Shown here: piece after piece, positions 9,204 through 17,495 of the stretch
How positions within the stretch are numbered: the first letter of the stretch is position 1
Layout of the letters: each line of letters starts with the position of its first letter
Origin: Propionicimonas sp.
GTDB taxonomy: Bacteria > Actinomycetota > Actinomycetes > Propionibacteriales > Propionibacteriaceae
Assembly (NCBI RefSeq): GCF_029975155.1
Contig: NZ_JARKPQ010000299.1
Location: forward strand, 1-64,000
Reading direction: 5' to 3'
DNA length: 64,000 nt
Translations under genes and position numbers: made by a program
Notes under the pieces: model-generated
Database searches by the model: none
Told to the model about the DNA's origin: nothing
The model's input: the letters and a program-made list of their open reading frames with translations, nothing else

Positions 9204-9905
9204 ATGGGTTTCTGGGACCGGGTACTGGGACGCGAGGAGCCGCTCGAGCCCGAACAGGAGGAGCAGACGGCAGCCGCACCGACGGCCACCGACATCAGCT
9301 CCTCGCTGGACGGCGTCGAGCGGCTCGTCGCCGACCCGGTCGTGCCCGGCGTGGTCCGGGCGCGCGCGCTCGCGATCACGCGGACGGTGCGCAAGACCCT
9401 GCCCCGGCTCGACCTGCTCGGACTCGGCAGCTACGACTCCTACTCGGTGGTCGCCACGGCGACCGACTACCTTCCGGAGGCCATCGGCGCCTACCTGCGC
9501 CTCCCGCGCGACTGGGCCGACTCGCGTCCGGTCGAGGGCGGCAAGACCTCGCTGCTGCTCCTGGTCGACCAGCTCGACCTGCTCGCCGTCACGATGGACG
9601 CGATCTACGACGCCGCCAACACCACGGACGCCGCAGCCCTGGTCCGCCACGGCATGTTCCTCAAGGCCCGCTTCGGCCACGCCCAGGCCCCCGACCTGAA
9701 CCTCGCCGTCCCCGCCGCCACCCGCAGCGTCTCGACGAGCTCGACGACCGATTCCTCGGCCGAACCGACGGTCGAGCCCGTCGAGACCTCCCAACCGCTG
9801 CCTGAGGAGCCGGGCGCCGGCGAGCCTCTTCCCCCAACGGTCCCTGAGGAGCGTCCGAGGAACGAGGACGCGTCACGAAGGGCCTCCGGAGGCAGCGCAT
9901 CATGA
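9204..9905 (+). CDS. XpaC-like TelA partner protein
   Basis: 233 aa. Residues about 40-170 form an all-helical domain containing a YLPEAIGAYLRLPRDW segment, GGKTSLLLLVDQLDLL and GMFLKARFG. This resembles the C-terminal bundle of XpaC proteins, which partner TelA in other bacteria. No transmembrane segment or enzyme motif is visible. The last 60 residues are low-complexity Pro/Glu/Ser sequence produced by two dispersed repeats (VEPVET and PLPEEP peptides), so the functional part ends near residue 170. The stop overlaps the next start as ATGA. Assignment rests on the helical pattern and the neighbour, so it is moderate. Confidence 0.6.
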   Translation: MGFWDRVLGREEPLEPEQEEQTAAAPTATDISSSLDGVERLVADPVVPGVVRARALAITRTVRKTLPRLDLLGLGSYDSYSVVATATDYLPEAIGAYLRLPRDWADSRPVEGGKTSLLLLVDQLDLLAVTMDAIYDAANTTDAAALVRHGMFLKARFGHAQAPDLNLAVPAATRSVSTSSTTDSSAEPTVEPVETSQPLPEEPGAGEPLPPTVPEERPRNEDASRRASGGSAS

Positions 9906-11575
9906 CCACCCCAACGCTCTCCGCCGCCCTCGCCGCCCTCGCCGCAGCGGCCACCGCAGCCGGCCTCGACCCCACCGCGGCAACGGAGGAAGGCCTGGTG
10001 CTCTCCGCCGCCGTCGCCGAGTCGAACCGCGGCGCGTTCGTCGACTGGTGCCGGGAGGCCGGCGTCCCGACCTCTGCCGAGGCGTTCATGGACGCGGCCG
10101 TCCGCGGCCGCCGCTACCGCGCCGCGCCGACGCCGCTGGCGAGCCAGGCCGCGGCCTCCGGGAACGCGAGGGCCGCCGGCTATGCCCACGCTCTGGCAGA
10201 GGTCTGCCATGCCGCCGCGACGCTCGGCGAGGCCGGCCCCGCGGCCCTCGGCGCAGCCAGCCTCGCCGCCGCCGCCCAGCTGCCGGGCACCGGCCGTTCC
10301 GCTCCGGCGACCCCGCCCGCCGCGGACGACGCCGCCCAGCGCGAGTTCGTCCGCCAGGCGCCCGCGATCCTCACCGACGTGCTGGCGCGCCTGCACGAGA
10401 GCCAGGATCGCCTGCTCGACGTCACCCGACTCGACCCCGCAGCCGGCGGTGCGTTCCCCGGCCTCGGCGGCGCGCCGTTCCCGACTCCGACCACTCAACC
10501 GCTCCCTGAGGAACCGGGGAACGAGCCGGCGTCACGAAGGACCGTCGCCGACGACACCCCCCAACCGCAGGTTGAGCCTGTCGAAACCCCGGCTCCCGAA
10601 GAACCCGACGAGCCCGAGAAGACCGTCGAGGAATGGCTGGCCGAGCTCGACGAGCTGATCGGCCTGGCCAGGGTGAAGACGGAGATCCACCGCCAGACCG
10701 CGATCCTGCGCGTGGACTCGCTGCGCACGAAGGCCGGCCTGAAGAGTCCGACGATGACGCGGCACCTGGTGTTCACCGGCAATCCCGGCACCGGCAAGAC
10801 CACGGTCGCCCGGCTCGTGGCCGGCATCTACAAGGCGCTCGGCCTGCTCAGCAAGGGCCAGCTGGTCGAGGTCGACCGATCGGAGCTGGTCGCCGGCTAC
10901 CTCGGCCAGACCGCGATCAAGACGGCCGAGGTGGCCGCGAAGGCCTACGGCGGCGTGCTGTTCATCGACGAGGCGTACGCGCTCAACGGCGACCAGTACG
11001 GCGAGGAGTCGATCAACACCCTGGTCAAGGAGATGGAGGACCACCGCGACGACCTCGTGGTGATCGTCGCCGGCTACACCGCGCCGATGGCGGAGTTCAT
11101 CTCCAACAATCCGGGCCTGGCGAGCCGCTTCCGCACCACGATCGGGTTCGACGACTACACCGACGAGGAACTGCGGCAGATCTTCACCCAGATGGCCGCG
11201 AAGGCCGACTACGACCTCGGCGACGGCGTGCTGGACGAGTTCAACCGGCAGCTGGCCGACCAGAGGCGCGACGAGACCTTCGGCAACGGCCGCTACGCCC
11301 GCAACCTGCTGGAGGCCGCGATCGGGCGGCACGCCTGGCGCCTGCGCGAGATCGAGGAGCCCACCCTCGAGGAACTCCGCACCCTGCTGCCCGAGGATCT
11401 GCTCGACGAACACGCAACGTCCCCTGAGGAGACGCCCTCTGGAACGGTCCCTGAGGAGCCGAGCGCCAGCGAGACGTCACGAAGAGCACCCCACCTGAGC
11501 GACCTCACCCCGCCCGCCTCGGCCGCCCCGATCGAGCCCGTCGAGTTCCCCGCGCCGCCGACGGAGCCCTCATGA
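9902..11575 (+). CDS. CbxX/CfqX-type AAA+ ATPase
   Basis: 557 aa. Residues 1-180 form an Ala-rich helical region without known motif; 190-245 is a repeat-derived PEEP/VEPVET linker. 245-500 is an AAA+ domain of the CbxX/CfqX (RuBisCO activase-like, EccA-like) class: Walker A GNPGTGKT at 293-300, Walker B GVLFIDEAYAL at 351-361, sensor 1 near VIVAGY, and arginine finger region GLASRFRTTI. The C-terminal 60 residues are again repeat-derived. Such ATPases remodel or disassemble protein complexes; here a partner within the TelA/PknG operon is the natural substrate. Start ATG overlaps the previous stop, and its stop overlaps the next start, both as ATGA. Confidence 0.85.
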   Translation: MTTPTLSAALAALAAAATAAGLDPTAATEEGLVLSAAVAESNRGAFVDWCREAGVPTSAEAFMDAAVRGRRYRAAPTPLASQAAASGNARAAGYAHALAEVCHAAATLGEAGPAALGAASLAAAAQLPGTGRSAPATPPAADDAAQREFVRQAPAILTDVLARLHESQDRLLDVTRLDPAAGGAFPGLGGAPFPTPTTQPLPEEPGNEPASRRTVADDTPQPQVEPVETPAPEEPDEPEKTVEEWLAELDELIGLARVKTEIHRQTAILRVDSLRTKAGLKSPTMTRHLVFTGNPGTGKTTVARLVAGIYKALGLLSKGQLVEVDRSELVAGYLGQTAIKTAEVAAKAYGGVLFIDEAYALNGDQYGEESINTLVKEMEDHRDDLVVIVAGYTAPMAEFISNNPGLASRFRTTIGFDDYTDEELRQIFTQMAAKADYDLGDGVLDEFNRQLADQRRDETFGNGRYARNLLEAAIGRHAWRLREIEEPTLEELRTLLPEDLLDEHATSPEETPSGTVPEEPSASETSRRAPHLSDLTPPASAAPIEPVEFPAPPTEPS

Positions 11576-12798
11576 CCCAGGTGACCGCATCCCCGGGGGT
11601 CGCGACAGCGGAGTTCCCGCCGCCGGTCCCGTCCCGCACCCCCCAACTGCTGCGCCGGCTGCAGGTCGTGGTCGCGCTCGCCGTCCTGATCGCGGGTGCG
11701 GTCAGCGTGTGGGTGATCAGCGATCTGCGCAATGACCTCGCCGCCGCGCCGAACCTCGCGCAGCAGTACGCGCGGCTGGGCCAGGTCCAGCACAGCCTGA
11801 CCCGGGCCGCCGACCTCGCGGCCCGCAGCGTCGTTGCCGGGCAGAACCCGCAGGGAAGCGCCGCCGTCGCGGCGAACAAGGAGGTGGCAACGGCCAACGG
11901 GCTGCTGATCGCGGCCGCGAAGGACCGTCCACAGGACGCGGACGCACTCACCACGCTCAGCCGCGGGTTGCTCGACTACTCGGTGAACATCCACGCCGCC
12001 GCGGGCGCCAGCCGGGCGACGGCCCTGCCCCTGCTCGCGGACGCCGCCGACCAGCTCGACCACCTCACGAGCCAGATCGACACCCTCCAGAAGCAGCTCA
12101 GTACCGAGGCACAGGCGCGTCCCTGGAGCCAGGGCTCCCCCGCCGCCCTGCTGGTGGCGCTCGCCGTGATCGCGGGCATCGGCTGGGTCAGCTGGGTGCT
12201 GGCGCATCGCAGTCACCGGGTGCTGAACGTCGGCCTGGTCGCCGCCGCCGTCGCCGTGCTGGTGGTACTCGGCATGACCACCGCGGCGCAGGGTGCCGCC
12301 TCGGCGGCGTCCGACACCAGCCGGAACGTGCAGTTCACCCACGTCGTGAACGCGACGGCGGCCGTCACCGAGCTCGACACCGCGCAGCACGTGCTGACCA
12401 CCGCCGTGCTCACTCAGGCCTGGACGACGTCCTCGGGTTCGGCCTATTCGAAGGCCTTCGACGCGGCCAGCGCCGCAGCCGACCGGGAGAGCCTCGCCGG
12501 GCTGAAGACCTTCGACCAGGCGAAGACGTCCCTGGCCACCCAGATGACCAAGGGTGACTGGACGGCGGCGTCTACGTCCCTGCTCAGCGGGGACGCCAAG
12601 GGCCTGAACGAGGCAGCGGACGCGTTCCGTGACCGCGCCGACGCCGTCGTGTCCTCCGCCACCGCCACGGCAGCGGACGAGCCGCAGAGCGCCCGCTCGG
12701 GCCTGATCCTGCAACTGGTGATCGCGATCGTCCTCGCCGTCGCCGGAGCCGCCCTCGGCGTGATCGGGATCGACCGACGGCTCAGGGAGTACCGATGA
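11572..12798 (+). CDS. GlnX-like four-helix membrane sensor protein
   Basis: 408 aa with four predicted membrane helices (about 30-50, 191-211, 218-238 and 378-400). The two intervening stretches (about 51-190 and 239-377) are helical, Ala/Thr/Gln-rich and lack Arg/Lys clusters, as expected for extracytoplasmic sensor domains. This topology and its place beside pknG match GlnX, the mycobacterial membrane protein that passes amino-acid sensing by GlnH to PknG. No glnH lipoprotein gene is present in this operon. The assignment rests on topology and neighbourhood more than on motifs. Start overlaps the AAA ATPase stop (ATGA). Confidence 0.65.
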   Translation: MTQVTASPGVATAEFPPPVPSRTPQLLRRLQVVVALAVLIAGAVSVWVISDLRNDLAAAPNLAQQYARLGQVQHSLTRAADLAARSVVAGQNPQGSAAVAANKEVATANGLLIAAAKDRPQDADALTTLSRGLLDYSVNIHAAAGASRATALPLLADAADQLDHLTSQIDTLQKQLSTEAQARPWSQGSPAALLVALAVIAGIGWVSWVLAHRSHRVLNVGLVAAAVAVLVVLGMTTAAQGAASAASDTSRNVQFTHVVNATAAVTELDTAQHVLTTAVLTQAWTTSSGSAYSKAFDAASAAADRESLAGLKTFDQAKTSLATQMTKGDWTAASTSLLSGDAKGLNEAADAFRDRADAVVSSATATAADEPQSARSGLILQLVIAIVLAVAGAALGVIGIDRRLREYR

Positions 12799-12863
12799 AC
12801 ACCCCACGCAGTTCTTCTCCTCCGCTGCGCTCCCCCGAACAACTCCGCGGGGAGGCCGCATGA
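12795..12863 (+). CDS. 22-aa bridging mini-ORF between glnX-like and coiled-coil genes
   Basis: An ATG overlapping the glnX-like stop (ATGA) opens a 22-codon frame whose TGA overlaps the ATG of the next gene (again ATGA). It fills the only sizeable gap (61 bp) in the middle of the operon. The peptide (MNTPRSSSPPLRSPEQLRG...) has no recognisable family. It would let terminating ribosomes reach the next start. Part of it may be repeat-derived. No homology evidence, so low confidence as a functional peptide. Confidence 0.35.
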   Translation: MNTPRSSSPPLRSPEQLRGEAA

Positions 12864-13987
12864 CCACCGTGTCCCCCGCCGCCCCCGGCCAGCTCGGCGT
12901 CGCCGCGCGGCCGGCCGACCTGCTCGCCTACCTGGGCCGGCTGGACGCCTGGCTGGGCGGGCGCCGCGCCGAACTCGACGCGCTGGACGAGCAGATCGTC
13001 TCCTCCGGTCGCCAGGCCGAACTCACTCAGGACATGGCCCTCGCCCTCGCCCTGTGGCAGGCGGCCAAGACCCGGCAGAACCTGCTGCTGGCCACCTGGG
13101 ACTCCGGCCGGGTCGGCCAGCAGGAACTCGAGCGCCTCTCCGCCCTGATCTGGGGGCGGCTCGACACCGCAGGCAGCGAGGTGGCCCAGTTGCAGTCGAT
13201 GTCGGTGTCGCTGCCGGAGGCCGGCCGCCTCTGCGACGCCCTGGTCGCACAACTGCGCACCCGCCTGGACACCGATCCCAACGCCGAGCAGCAGCAGATC
13301 CGGCTTCGGGACCTGCGTGCCCAGCTCGAGCGGATCCGCGATCAGGTGAAGCTCGAACCGCCGGCCCTCGCCCCCGCCGCACAGGCCAAGCTGGCCGTGC
13401 TGGTGACGCGCACCACGGAGCTCGCGGACAAGCGGACGCGGGGCGGCGACATCGGCGGGCTGCTGGGAACGCTGGAGATCGACGCCGCGCGGCTCGAGCG
13501 CGACCTGATCGTCGGCGCTGCCCAACGGCGGGAGGCCCGCGACCTGCTGACCAGGGCACGGGAGCAGCTCGCCGAAGCCTCCGCGCGCGAGCAGGCGGTC
13601 CGCTCGCTCGCCGCGCAGGTCGGCGCGTCGGTCTGGCCGGCGCCGGACGCCGTCCTGCCGAGCGTGGCAGGGCTGGGGCCGGTGCCCAACACGCGCACGG
13701 CGCTGGTGGGCTACGTCGACGGACTCACCCGGGTGGACGCCCAGCTCAACGACGCTCACGCGGCGCTCACCCGCGCTCTCGCCCAGCGGGATGCGGCGGC
13801 GTCACTGCTGGCGGCGCTGCAGGCGAAGGCGAACGGCCTGGGCCACGCCGCGGACGCCCATCTGCAGGAGATCGCCGCGGCGGCCACGAGCGCGCTGGCC
13901 GGGAGCCCGGTCGTGCTGCCGGTCGTGCAGCAACTGCTCAACGCGTTCTCCGCCCAGCTCGACTACCTGTCGGGGAGCCGGCGATGA
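12860..13987 (+). CDS. Cytoplasmic coiled-coil protein of the PknG operon
   Basis: 375 aa, no signal peptide or membrane helix, rich in Ala, Leu, Glu, Gln and Arg with heptad-like spacing over most of residues 20-270 and 300-370. I do not recognise a family. It occupies the position between glnX and pknG where glnH lies in other actinobacteria, so it may be a structural adaptor linking the membrane protein to the kinase; that is inference. A GGGGAGG ribosome site lies seven bases before the ATG. The stop overlaps the pknG start (ATGA). Confidence 0.75.
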   Translation: MTTVSPAAPGQLGVAARPADLLAYLGRLDAWLGGRRAELDALDEQIVSSGRQAELTQDMALALALWQAAKTRQNLLLATWDSGRVGQQELERLSALIWGRLDTAGSEVAQLQSMSVSLPEAGRLCDALVAQLRTRLDTDPNAEQQQIRLRDLRAQLERIRDQVKLEPPALAPAAQAKLAVLVTRTTELADKRTRGGDIGGLLGTLEIDAARLERDLIVGAAQRREARDLLTRAREQLAEASAREQAVRSLAAQVGASVWPAPDAVLPSVAGLGPVPNTRTALVGYVDGLTRVDAQLNDAHAALTRALAQRDAAASLLAALQAKANGLGHAADAHLQEIAAAATSALAGSPVVLPVVQQLLNAFSAQLDYLSGSRR

Positions 13988-16290
13988 CGTGCGCGCAGCC
14001 GGGCTGCACCGGCACCATCGTCGACGGCTACTGCGACGTCTGCGGCATGCCCGGCAGCACCATGCCAGTGGGTCGGGGGGTGCCGGGCGGCCGGCCGTCC
14101 GTCCGGGCCACGGGCGCCTGCCGGCAGCCCGGCTGCCCCGGGCACATCGTGGACGGCTACTGCGACGTCTGCGGCGCGCCGGACGCCCCGCCGGAGTCCC
14201 CGTCCGCGCCGCTGTCGCCGGGCTCCTCGGTGACCAGGACCTCCATCCACCTCGGCTCGACGGCGCTCGGCTCGGCGCGGGCCACGTCCTTCGGTGGCCG
14301 GCCCAGGCGGCACACCAGCTCGGAACGGCTCACCACCGGCCGGATCGGGGCGGGCCTCACCCGCGTCCCGCCGGCCCCGGCGATCGACCCGAGCAAGGCC
14401 GTGCTGGCCAAGCCGGAGGTGCCGCTGGACGCCCGGGTCTGCGCGCGCTGCGGCGCCAAGGTCGGCCAGGGAGCGGAGAACGTGGCGTCCCGGTCGGAGG
14501 GCTTCTGCCCCTCCTGCGGGGCGCCGTACTCCTACACGGTGAAGCTGAAGTCCGGTGACGTGGTCGCCGGGCAGTACGAGGTCGTCGGCGCGCTGGCCCA
14601 CGGCGGCATGGGCTGGATCTACCTGGCCAAGGACCGCAACGTCTCCGGCCGGTGGGTGGTGCTGAAGGGGCTGCTCAACTCCGGCGACCGGGACGCCGTC
14701 GCCGCCGCCATCGGCGAGCAGCGCTTCCTCGCCCGGGTGGAGCACCCGCAGATCGTCGAGATCTACAACTTCGTCACCCACGACAACGCCGGCTACATCG
14801 TGATGGAGTACGTGGGCGGTCGCTCGCTCAAGCAGCTGCTGAAACAGCGGATGACGGCCAATCACGGCGAGGCCGATCCGCTGCCGGTCGACCAGTCGCT
14901 GGCGTTCCTGATCGAGATCCTGCCGGCGCTGGGCTACCTGCACGAGCTGGGTCTGCTGTACTGCGACTTCAAGCCCGACAACGTGATCCAGGTCGGGGAC
15001 TCGCTGAAGCTGATCGACCTCGGCGGCGTCCGGCACATCGGCGACGAGGACTCGGCGATCTACGGCACGGTCGGCTTCCAGGCACCGGAGGTGGCCACGC
15101 TCGGCCCGTCCGTCGCCTCCGACATCTTCACGGTCGGCCGGACGCTGATGGTGCTCAGCGCCGAAGTGCCCGGCTACCAGACAGAGTACGAGTCGCGGAT
15201 CCCGCCCGCGGACGAGCTGCCGGCGTTCGCGGCGCACGACTCGCTGTACCGGCTGCTGCTCAAGGCCTGCGCGGCCGATCCGAACGACCGCTTCACGTCC
15301 GCGGAGGAGCTGCGTCTGCAGATGCTGGGCGTGCTCCGCGAGGTGGTCGCCGCGGCCACCCCCGGCGTCGCCACGACGGCCGCGTCCTCGGTCCTGTTCG
15401 AGGCCCCGACCGTCGCCAGCGAACGATACGGGCAGCGGCAGTTGCCCCGGCTGCGTCCGGACCCCTCGGACTCGCAGGCGGCGTGGCTGTCCCGGATCAG
15501 CGTGGAGGACCCGGTGCAGCGGCTCGCCGCTCTGTCCGCCCCGCCGTCGGTGTCACCGGAGGTGCTGCTCGCCCGGGGCCAGGCCGCGTTGGAGGCGAAC
15601 AATCCCAAGCTGGTGGACGAGTGCGTGCGCACGCTGCTGACCAACGACCCCTGGGAGTGGCGGGCCGTCTGGCTGGCCGGCCTCGGGGCCCTGCAGGCAC
15701 GGGACTACAAGACCGCCCAGAGTTCGTTCAACGCCGTCTACGGACAGGTGCCCGGTGAGCTCGCGCCGAAACTGGCCCTGGCTCTGGCGTGCGAGCTGGG
15801 CGGCGAGCTCGACATCGCCGAGGGCCTGTACCGCACCTGCGCGAGCACGGACGCGGCGTACGTCACCCCCGCCGCTTTCGGACTGGCCCGGGTGCGGGCG
15901 GCCCGCAACGACCTGCCGGGGTCGCTGGCCGCGCTCGAACTGGTGCCGAGCACGTCCCGCGGCTACCCCGAGTCGCAGCGGCTGAAGACACGGCACCTGG
16001 TCACGCTGGCCGCGGACGGCAACGGCATGAACGAGGCGTTCCAGGCGATCGCGCAGGCACGGCTCGAGCCGGAGACCGAGGCGCAGTACGAGGCGCTGCT
16101 GTACCGCAGGGCGCTGACGCTCGCCGGCAACGGCAACCTGCGGCTGGGCGGCGAGACCCTCACTCCCGCCATGCTCCGCGACCGGCTCGCCGGCGCCTAC
16201 CGCGACCTCGGCCGTCTCGCCGACGACCCCGCCGTCCGCGCGGGCTACGTCGATGTCGCCAACTCCCTTCGTCCCTGGAGCCTGCTGTGA
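13984..16290 (+). CDS. pknG: PknG-type Ser/Thr protein kinase with N-terminal zinc modules and TPR tail
   Basis: 768 aa. The N-terminus has a duplicated C-x4-C-x8-C-x2-C module (C3/C8/C17/C20 and C46/C51/C60/C63), then the rubredoxin-like pair CARC (153-156) and CPSC (175-178) typical of PknG. The kinase domain runs from about 195 to 450: glycine loop AHGGMGWIY, Lys228 (VVLK), catalytic YCDFKPDN with Asp328 and no preceding Arg, and DLGG (Asp345) in place of DFG, as in mycobacterial PknG. TPR-like helices fill about 500-740. PknG phosphorylates FHA regulators of glutamate metabolism in mycobacteria. Here an FHA gene and a PP2C gene are in the same operon. The duplicated extra cysteine module is not found in the mycobacterial protein. 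ATG overlaps the previous stop; the next gene starts at the overlapping GTG. Confidence 0.93.
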   Translation: MTCAQPGCTGTIVDGYCDVCGMPGSTMPVGRGVPGGRPSVRATGACRQPGCPGHIVDGYCDVCGAPDAPPESPSAPLSPGSSVTRTSIHLGSTALGSARATSFGGRPRRHTSSERLTTGRIGAGLTRVPPAPAIDPSKAVLAKPEVPLDARVCARCGAKVGQGAENVASRSEGFCPSCGAPYSYTVKLKSGDVVAGQYEVVGALAHGGMGWIYLAKDRNVSGRWVVLKGLLNSGDRDAVAAAIGEQRFLARVEHPQIVEIYNFVTHDNAGYIVMEYVGGRSLKQLLKQRMTANHGEADPLPVDQSLAFLIEILPALGYLHELGLLYCDFKPDNVIQVGDSLKLIDLGGVRHIGDEDSAIYGTVGFQAPEVATLGPSVASDIFTVGRTLMVLSAEVPGYQTEYESRIPPADELPAFAAHDSLYRLLLKACAADPNDRFTSAEELRLQMLGVLREVVAAATPGVATTAASSVLFEAPTVASERYGQRQLPRLRPDPSDSQAAWLSRISVEDPVQRLAALSAPPSVSPEVLLARGQAALEANNPKLVDECVRTLLTNDPWEWRAVWLAGLGALQARDYKTAQSSFNAVYGQVPGELAPKLALALACELGGELDIAEGLYRTCASTDAAYVTPAAFGLARVRAARNDLPGSLAALELVPSTSRGYPESQRLKTRHLVTLAADGNGMNEAFQAIAQARLEPETEAQYEALLYRRALTLAGNGNLRLGGETLTPAMLRDRLAGAYRDLGRLADDPAVRAGYVDVANSLRPWSLL

Positions 16291-17495
16291 CCGATTCCGA
16301 GTGGCCGACCATGCCCCAACCGGTCCCTGAGGAGCCGAGCACCACCCCCACCCCACCGCTCCCTGAGGAGCCGAGCGCCAGCGAGGCGTCACGAAGGGCT
16401 CCCGCCTGCCCCGACTGCGGCGCCCCGATCGACCCGGCCGCCTGGTACTGCGAGGCGTGCGGCAACCCCCTGATCCCCACGGCCCCGGCACCCGCGTCCG
16501 CGCAGCCTCCGTCCGCCGATGCGCCGTCCACCCAGACGCGCCGGCTGGGCGCCAGGGCGAGCCAGCTCACCTCCTGCCCCGTGTGCGGCGGCACGGTCGG
16601 CTCCGACGGCTACTGCCAGACGTGCGGCGCGAAGGCGCCAAGCGCTCGAGACCACTTCAGCGAGACGCCCTCCGAGTGGGTCGGCGGGGTGTGCGACCGC
16701 GGCGTCCAGCACCACCGCAACGAGGACGCGATGGCGCTGTGGGCCGAGGACGGGCGGGCGGTGCTGGTGGTGTGCGACGGGGTGTCGACCAGCATCGACT
16801 CCGACGTGGCCGCGATGGCCGCCGCGGAGAAGGCCCGCGACGTGCTGGCCGAACGGCTCGGCGCGACCGGACCGGACGACGCCGCGCTGGCCGAGGCACT
16901 GGTGGCCGCGACGGCAGAGGCCAACGCCGCCGTCGTCGCCACGACGGCCGCGGACAGCACGAACGCTGCGTCCGCGACGTTCGCCGCCGCGGTGGTGGTC
17001 GGCGACCGGGTCCACTACGCGAACCTGGGCGACTCCCGGGTGTACTTCATCGGCGCGACCCAGCAGCAGCTGCTGAGCGTGGACGACTCGATGGCCCAGG
17101 CGTTCATCGCCGAGGGCATGCCGCGGGAGGAGGCGGAGGCCCTGCCGCGGGCGCACGCGATCACGAAGTGGCTGGGACGGGACTCGCTCGACATCGTCCC
17201 CCGCACCGGCGTCCTCGCGGTCCCGGAACCGGGCTGGCTGGTGGTCTGCTCGGACGGACTGTGGAACTACGCGTCCGCCCCGGAGGAGTTGGCCGCCCAG
17301 GTGGCCACGGCCACCGCCGGCACCGACCCGACCTCCTCCGCCCAGCGCCTGGTCGCCTGGGCGAACGCCCAGGGCGGCCACGACAACATCACCGTCGCCC
17401 TGGCCCGCGTCCCGGCGCCCACCGCCGAGGCCTCGTCGCCTACTCTGGGAGCGGCAGTCCCCACCGAACCGAAGGAGCAGCCTGACCATGGCTGA
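16287..17495 (+). CDS. PP2C-family Ser/Thr phosphatase with two zinc ribbons
   Basis: 402 aa from a GTG that overlaps the pknG stop. Two zinc ribbons occupy C41/C44/C55/C58 and C97/C100/C110/C113. The PP2C domain (about 131-390) shows RGVQHHRNEDA, VCDGVST (the metal aspartate motif), NLGDSRVY, CSDGLW and GGHDNITVA. It should reverse PknG phosphorylation of shared substrates. Residues 10-40 are repeat-derived PVPEEP/PLPEEPSASEASRRAP sequence. It overlaps the next start by 8 bp, so kinase, phosphatase and the von Willebrand protein are made together. The DGVST variant in place of DGxGG keeps the metal-binding Asp and is common in actinobacterial PP2C proteins by my recollection. Confidence 0.9.
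   Translation: MTDSEWPTMPQPVPEEPSTTPTPPLPEEPSASEASRRAPACPDCGAPIDPAAWYCEACGNPLIPTAPAPASAQPPSADAPSTQTRRLGARASQLTSCPVCGGTVGSDGYCQTCGAKAPSARDHFSETPSEWVGGVCDRGVQHHRNEDAMALWAEDGRAVLVVCDGVSTSIDSDVAAMAAAEKARDVLAERLGATGPDDAALAEALVAATAEANAAVVATTAADSTNAASATFAAAVVVGDRVHYANLGDSRVYFIGATQQQLLSVDDSMAQAFIAEGMPREEAEALPRAHAITKWLGRDSLDIVPRTGVLAVPEPGWLVVCSDGLWNYASAPEELAAQVATATAGTDPTSSAQRLVAWANAQGGHDNITVALARVPAPTAEASSPTLGAAVPTEPKEQPDHG

Noticed and set aside
7964-9905. Complete tellurite resistance (ter) cluster
   Set aside because: Only TelA and an XpaC-like protein are present; TerB, TerC, TerD and TerZ are not in the window.
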